NCBI GenBank assembly: GCA_045536425.1
Contig: JAZSNN010000018.1
Location: 1-22,319 of the forward strand
From: UBA11540 sp045536425
GTDB taxonomy: Bacteria; Bacillota; Clostridia; Oscillospirales; Ruminococcaceae
Direction of reading: 5' to 3'
Length of the DNA stretch: 22,319 nucleotides
Part shown: piece after piece, positions 20,384 to 22,319 of the stretch
Layout: each line of letters opens with the position of its first letter
How positions within the stretch are numbered: the first letter of the stretch is position 1
Made by a program: the position numbers and the translations under genes
The notes under the pieces: model-generated
Database searches by the model: none
What the model was told of the DNA's origin: nothing
What the model saw: the letters and a program-made list of their open reading frames with translations, nothing else

Positions 20384-21084
20384 AGCAAAAGCTCCTTTTT
20401 GAGAGTTTCCATAGCTTCCTTTGTCGGCTCGGGAATGTGCGCAAAGGGAAAATCTATCCCTAGGTTGTCATACTTCACCTGACAGATTTTTCTAAACGGT
20501 AAAAGCTCGATTTTGTCGACACAAGTGTGGTTTTTCGCCACCTCGTTTAGTGCTCTCACGTTTTCGATGCTGTCGTTTTTTGTGGGGATAATAACCTGTC
20601 GCAAGGTGGTGGGAACGTTCTTTTTTTGAAGAATTTCCAAAAACTTCTGCACAGTTTCAATCAAGCAACCCGCGTTTTCGCGGTACAGCTCGTCGGTCAC
20701 AAATTTATAGTCGAGAAGCACTCGGTCACACAAGTCAAGAAGTGCGGTCACAGAGTCGTTTATAACGCTTCCCGACGTGTCAAGGCAGGTGTTAATGCTG
20801 TTTTGGTGACAGAGTGAAAAAACCTCTCTTGCAAATTCTGCTTGTAACAACGGCTCACCGCCCGAAAGGGTGATACCGCCCTCGGTGCCAAAGTATTCCC
20901 TATACCTCAAAGCCTCTGTGACGATTTGTTCGGGGGTATATTCCTTTCCGTCCGAAATCGCGTGGGTATCGGGATTGTGACAGCATCTGCAACGGAGATT
21001 ACACCCCTGCAAAAACACCACAAATCTCACCCCGGGGCCGTCAAGAGTGCCGAGGGTTTGTATCGAATGAACTTTACCTATCAT
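20380..21084 (-). CDS. pflA: Pyruvate formate-lyase activating enzyme (radical SAM)
   Basis: Generates the glycyl radical on PFL by cleaving S-adenosylmethionine at a [4Fe-4S] cluster. The length, 234 residues, is typical. The cluster motif CNLRCRCCHNPDTH (Cys28, Cys32, Cys35; CX3CX2C) lies after GTLDGPGVRFVVFLQG. The SAM-binding GGE motif is in GGITLSGGEPLLQAEF (about 74-89), with later blocks LDTSGSV and DRVLLDYKFV. The ATG overlaps the pflB stop (ATGA at 21081-21084), so synthesis is coupled to its substrate protein. Confidence 0.96.
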   Translation of the reverse strand: MIGKVHSIQTLGTLDGPGVRFVVFLQGCNLRCRCCHNPDTHAISDGKEYTPEQIVTEALRYREYFGTEGGITLSGGEPLLQAEFAREVFSLCHQNSINTCLDTSGSVINDSVTALLDLCDRVLLDYKFVTDELYRENAGCLIETVQKFLEILQKKNVPTTLRQVIIPTKNDSIENVRALNEVAKNHTCVDKIELLPFRKICQVKYDNLGIDFPFAHIPEPTKEAMETLKKELLL

Positions 21085-22319
21085 ACGCTTTCGTGGAAGG
21101 TACGGCTGATAACCTCGCGCTGTTGCTCTCTCGAGAGCTTGTGGAAGTTAACGGCATAGCCCGAAACACGAATGGTGAGATTGGGATATGCTTCGGGGTC
21201 TTCATACGCTTTCAAAAGTGTTTCGCGGTTTAGAACGTTTATGTTGATGTGATGCGCCTTTTTCGCAAAATATCCGTCGAGGATGGTAACAAGGTTTGTC
21301 ACGCGCTCGTCGTCATCTCTACCAAGCGCCTCGGGGGTAATCGAGAAGGTGTTGGAGATTCCGTCACGGCAATCGTCATAGGAAAGCTTTGCAACAGAGT
21401 TGAGCGAAGCCAGTGCACCCTTTTCCTCGCGGTTGTGCATCGGGTTAGCACCGGGGGCAAACGGCTCACACGCTCTTCTTCCGTCGGGGGTAGAGGCGGT
21501 GTTTTTGCCGTACATAACGTTGGATGTAATAGTGAGCACCGACAGAGTGTGCACAGCATATCTGTAGGTCGGTGTCTTTCTCAGTTCGGTGATAACCCTG
21601 TGGGTCATATCCTTTGCAATGAGGTCAACGCGGTCGTCGTCGTTACCGAATTTGGGGAAATCGCCCTCTGTGTCAAACTCGGTGATAAAACCGCTCACGT
21701 CCTTTATGGGTGTGACCTTTGCGTATTTAATAGCACTCAGAGAATCCGCAACAACAGAGAGTCCTGCGATACCAAACGCCATAAATCTCTCGACCTCGGT
21801 ATCGTGAAGCGCCATCTGTGTCTTTTCATAGGCATACTTGTCGTGCATATAGTGGATGACGTTCATTGTATTTACGTACAGATGGCTCAGCCACTCGATA
21901 TACACCTGAAAACGCTCCATAACGCTGTCGAAATCAAGCGTGCTCATAACCGGCATCTGCGGTCCGATATGCATACCGCTCGAGGTGTCATAACCGCCGT
22001 TAAGTGCAATCAAAAGAAGCTTTGCAAGGTTGCATCTCGCGCCGAAGAACTGCATTTGTTTGCCTATCTTCATAGCGGAAACGCAACAAGCGATGGCATA
22101 ATCGTCGCCGTATATCGGGCGCATAAGGTCGTCGTTTTCGTACTGTATCGAATCGGTATCGATAGATACCTTTGCGCAGTAGCGCTTAAAGGGCTCGGGA
22201 AGCTTTTCCGACCAGAGAACAGTGAGGTTTGGCTCGGGTGCAGAGCCGAGGTTGTAAAGCGTGTGAAGAAATCTGAAGGCGGTCTTTGTGACGAGAGTCC
22301 TTCCGTCCTCGCCCATTCC
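21081..22319 (-). CDS. pflB: Formate acetyltransferase (pyruvate formate-lyase), C-terminal part
   Basis: Converts pyruvate and CoA to acetyl-CoA and formate by a glycyl-radical mechanism in anaerobic fermentation. The window holds the last ~412 of about 750 residues; the rest lies beyond the right edge. Visible are GMGEDGRTLVTKTAFRFLHT, the catalytic Cys pair in DDYAIACCVSAMKIGKQMQF (about residues 77-78 of the visible part), MHDKYAYEKTQMALHD, FGIAGLSVVADSLSAIKYAK, TPDGRRACEPFAPGANPM, and the radical Gly in TIRVSGYAVNFHKL, with 25 residues after it. The alignment with E. coli PflB is collinear except for a shorter loop before HHININVLNRE. It is the first visible gene of the - strand run. Confidence 0.97.
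   Translation of the reverse strand, partial: GMGEDGRTLVTKTAFRFLHTLYNLGSAPEPNLTVLWSEKLPEPFKRYCAKVSIDTDSIQYENDDLMRPIYGDDYAIACCVSAMKIGKQMQFFGARCNLAKLLLIALNGGYDTSSGMHIGPQMPVMSTLDFDSVMERFQVYIEWLSHLYVNTMNVIHYMHDKYAYEKTQMALHDTEVERFMAFGIAGLSVVADSLSAIKYAKVTPIKDVSGFITEFDTEGDFPKFGNDDDRVDLIAKDMTHRVITELRKTPTYRYAVHTLSVLTITSNVMYGKNTASTPDGRRACEPFAPGANPMHNREEKGALASLNSVAKLSYDDCRDGISNTFSITPEALGRDDDERVTNLVTILDGYFAKKAHHININVLNRETLLKAYEDPEAYPNLTIRVSGYAVNFHKLSREQQREVISRTFHESV

Overview
The window reads as the chromosome of an anaerobic, spore-forming member of the Clostridia (Bacillota), most like the gut Oscillospiraceae/Ruminococcaceae. The evidence is a GlgC/GlgD/GlgA glycogen set, pyruvate formate-lyase with its radical-SAM activase, an oxygen-sensitive single-chain L-serine dehydratase, SpoVAC, YqeG, a CD1247-type protein after EF-P, frequent TTG/GTG starts, and an intergenic inverted repeat of a kind common in these genomes. 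No rRNA, tRNA, CRISPR array, insertion sequence or prophage is visible. Coding density is high. No gene-free stretch exceeds about 185 bases, and all the larger gaps hold terminators, promoters or repeats.

Layout. (1) 36-3415, + strand: glgC (5' part missing), glgD and glgA, closed by a strong terminator and a second hairpin. (2) 3571-7512, + strand: yqeG, an endonuclease IV-like gene, aroQ and an M24 peptidase, mostly joined by ATGA overlaps, then efp and a Cys/Asp-rich zinc-ribbon protein with their own promoter. (3) 7615-10478, + strand: a tightly coupled cassette of GNAT acetyltransferase, PqqD-like protein, soluble S24/S26 peptidase and ABC exporter. It has its own consensus promoter and looks like an unassigned peptide-maturation/export system. 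A Ser/Thr-rich lipoprotein follows at 10535-11119. (4) 11161-13508: a DUF3006-like gene (- strand), a small membrane protein with an Asp/Cys tail, then prs and pth. (5) 13596-14902: a divergent pair, an SH3-containing cell-wall amidase (-) and an isolated spoVAC (+), with mirrored sequence between them. (6) 14903-15047: palindromic intergenic repeats. (7) 15071 to the window end, - strand: pflB, pflA, a small zinc-ribbon membrane protein, sdaA, a YitT-family gene, a MATE transporter and three unknown genes. Gaps never exceed about 25 bases and one clear terminator lies at the far end, so this may be a single nine-gene transcript.

How the genes fit together. Glycogen synthesis stores carbon. 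PFL and serine dehydratase feed acetyl-CoA, formate and pyruvate metabolism. The yqeG-efp block mixes housekeeping functions. SpoVAC and the amidase point to sporulation or germination. The most interesting unassigned unit is the GNAT/PqqD/S26/ABC cassette: these families together suggest handling of a ribosomal peptide, yet no precursor and no classical modifying enzyme lies beside it. Three separate proteins (7063-7512, 11553-11753, 15071-15553) also carry compact Cys/Asp clusters that look like metal-binding segments.
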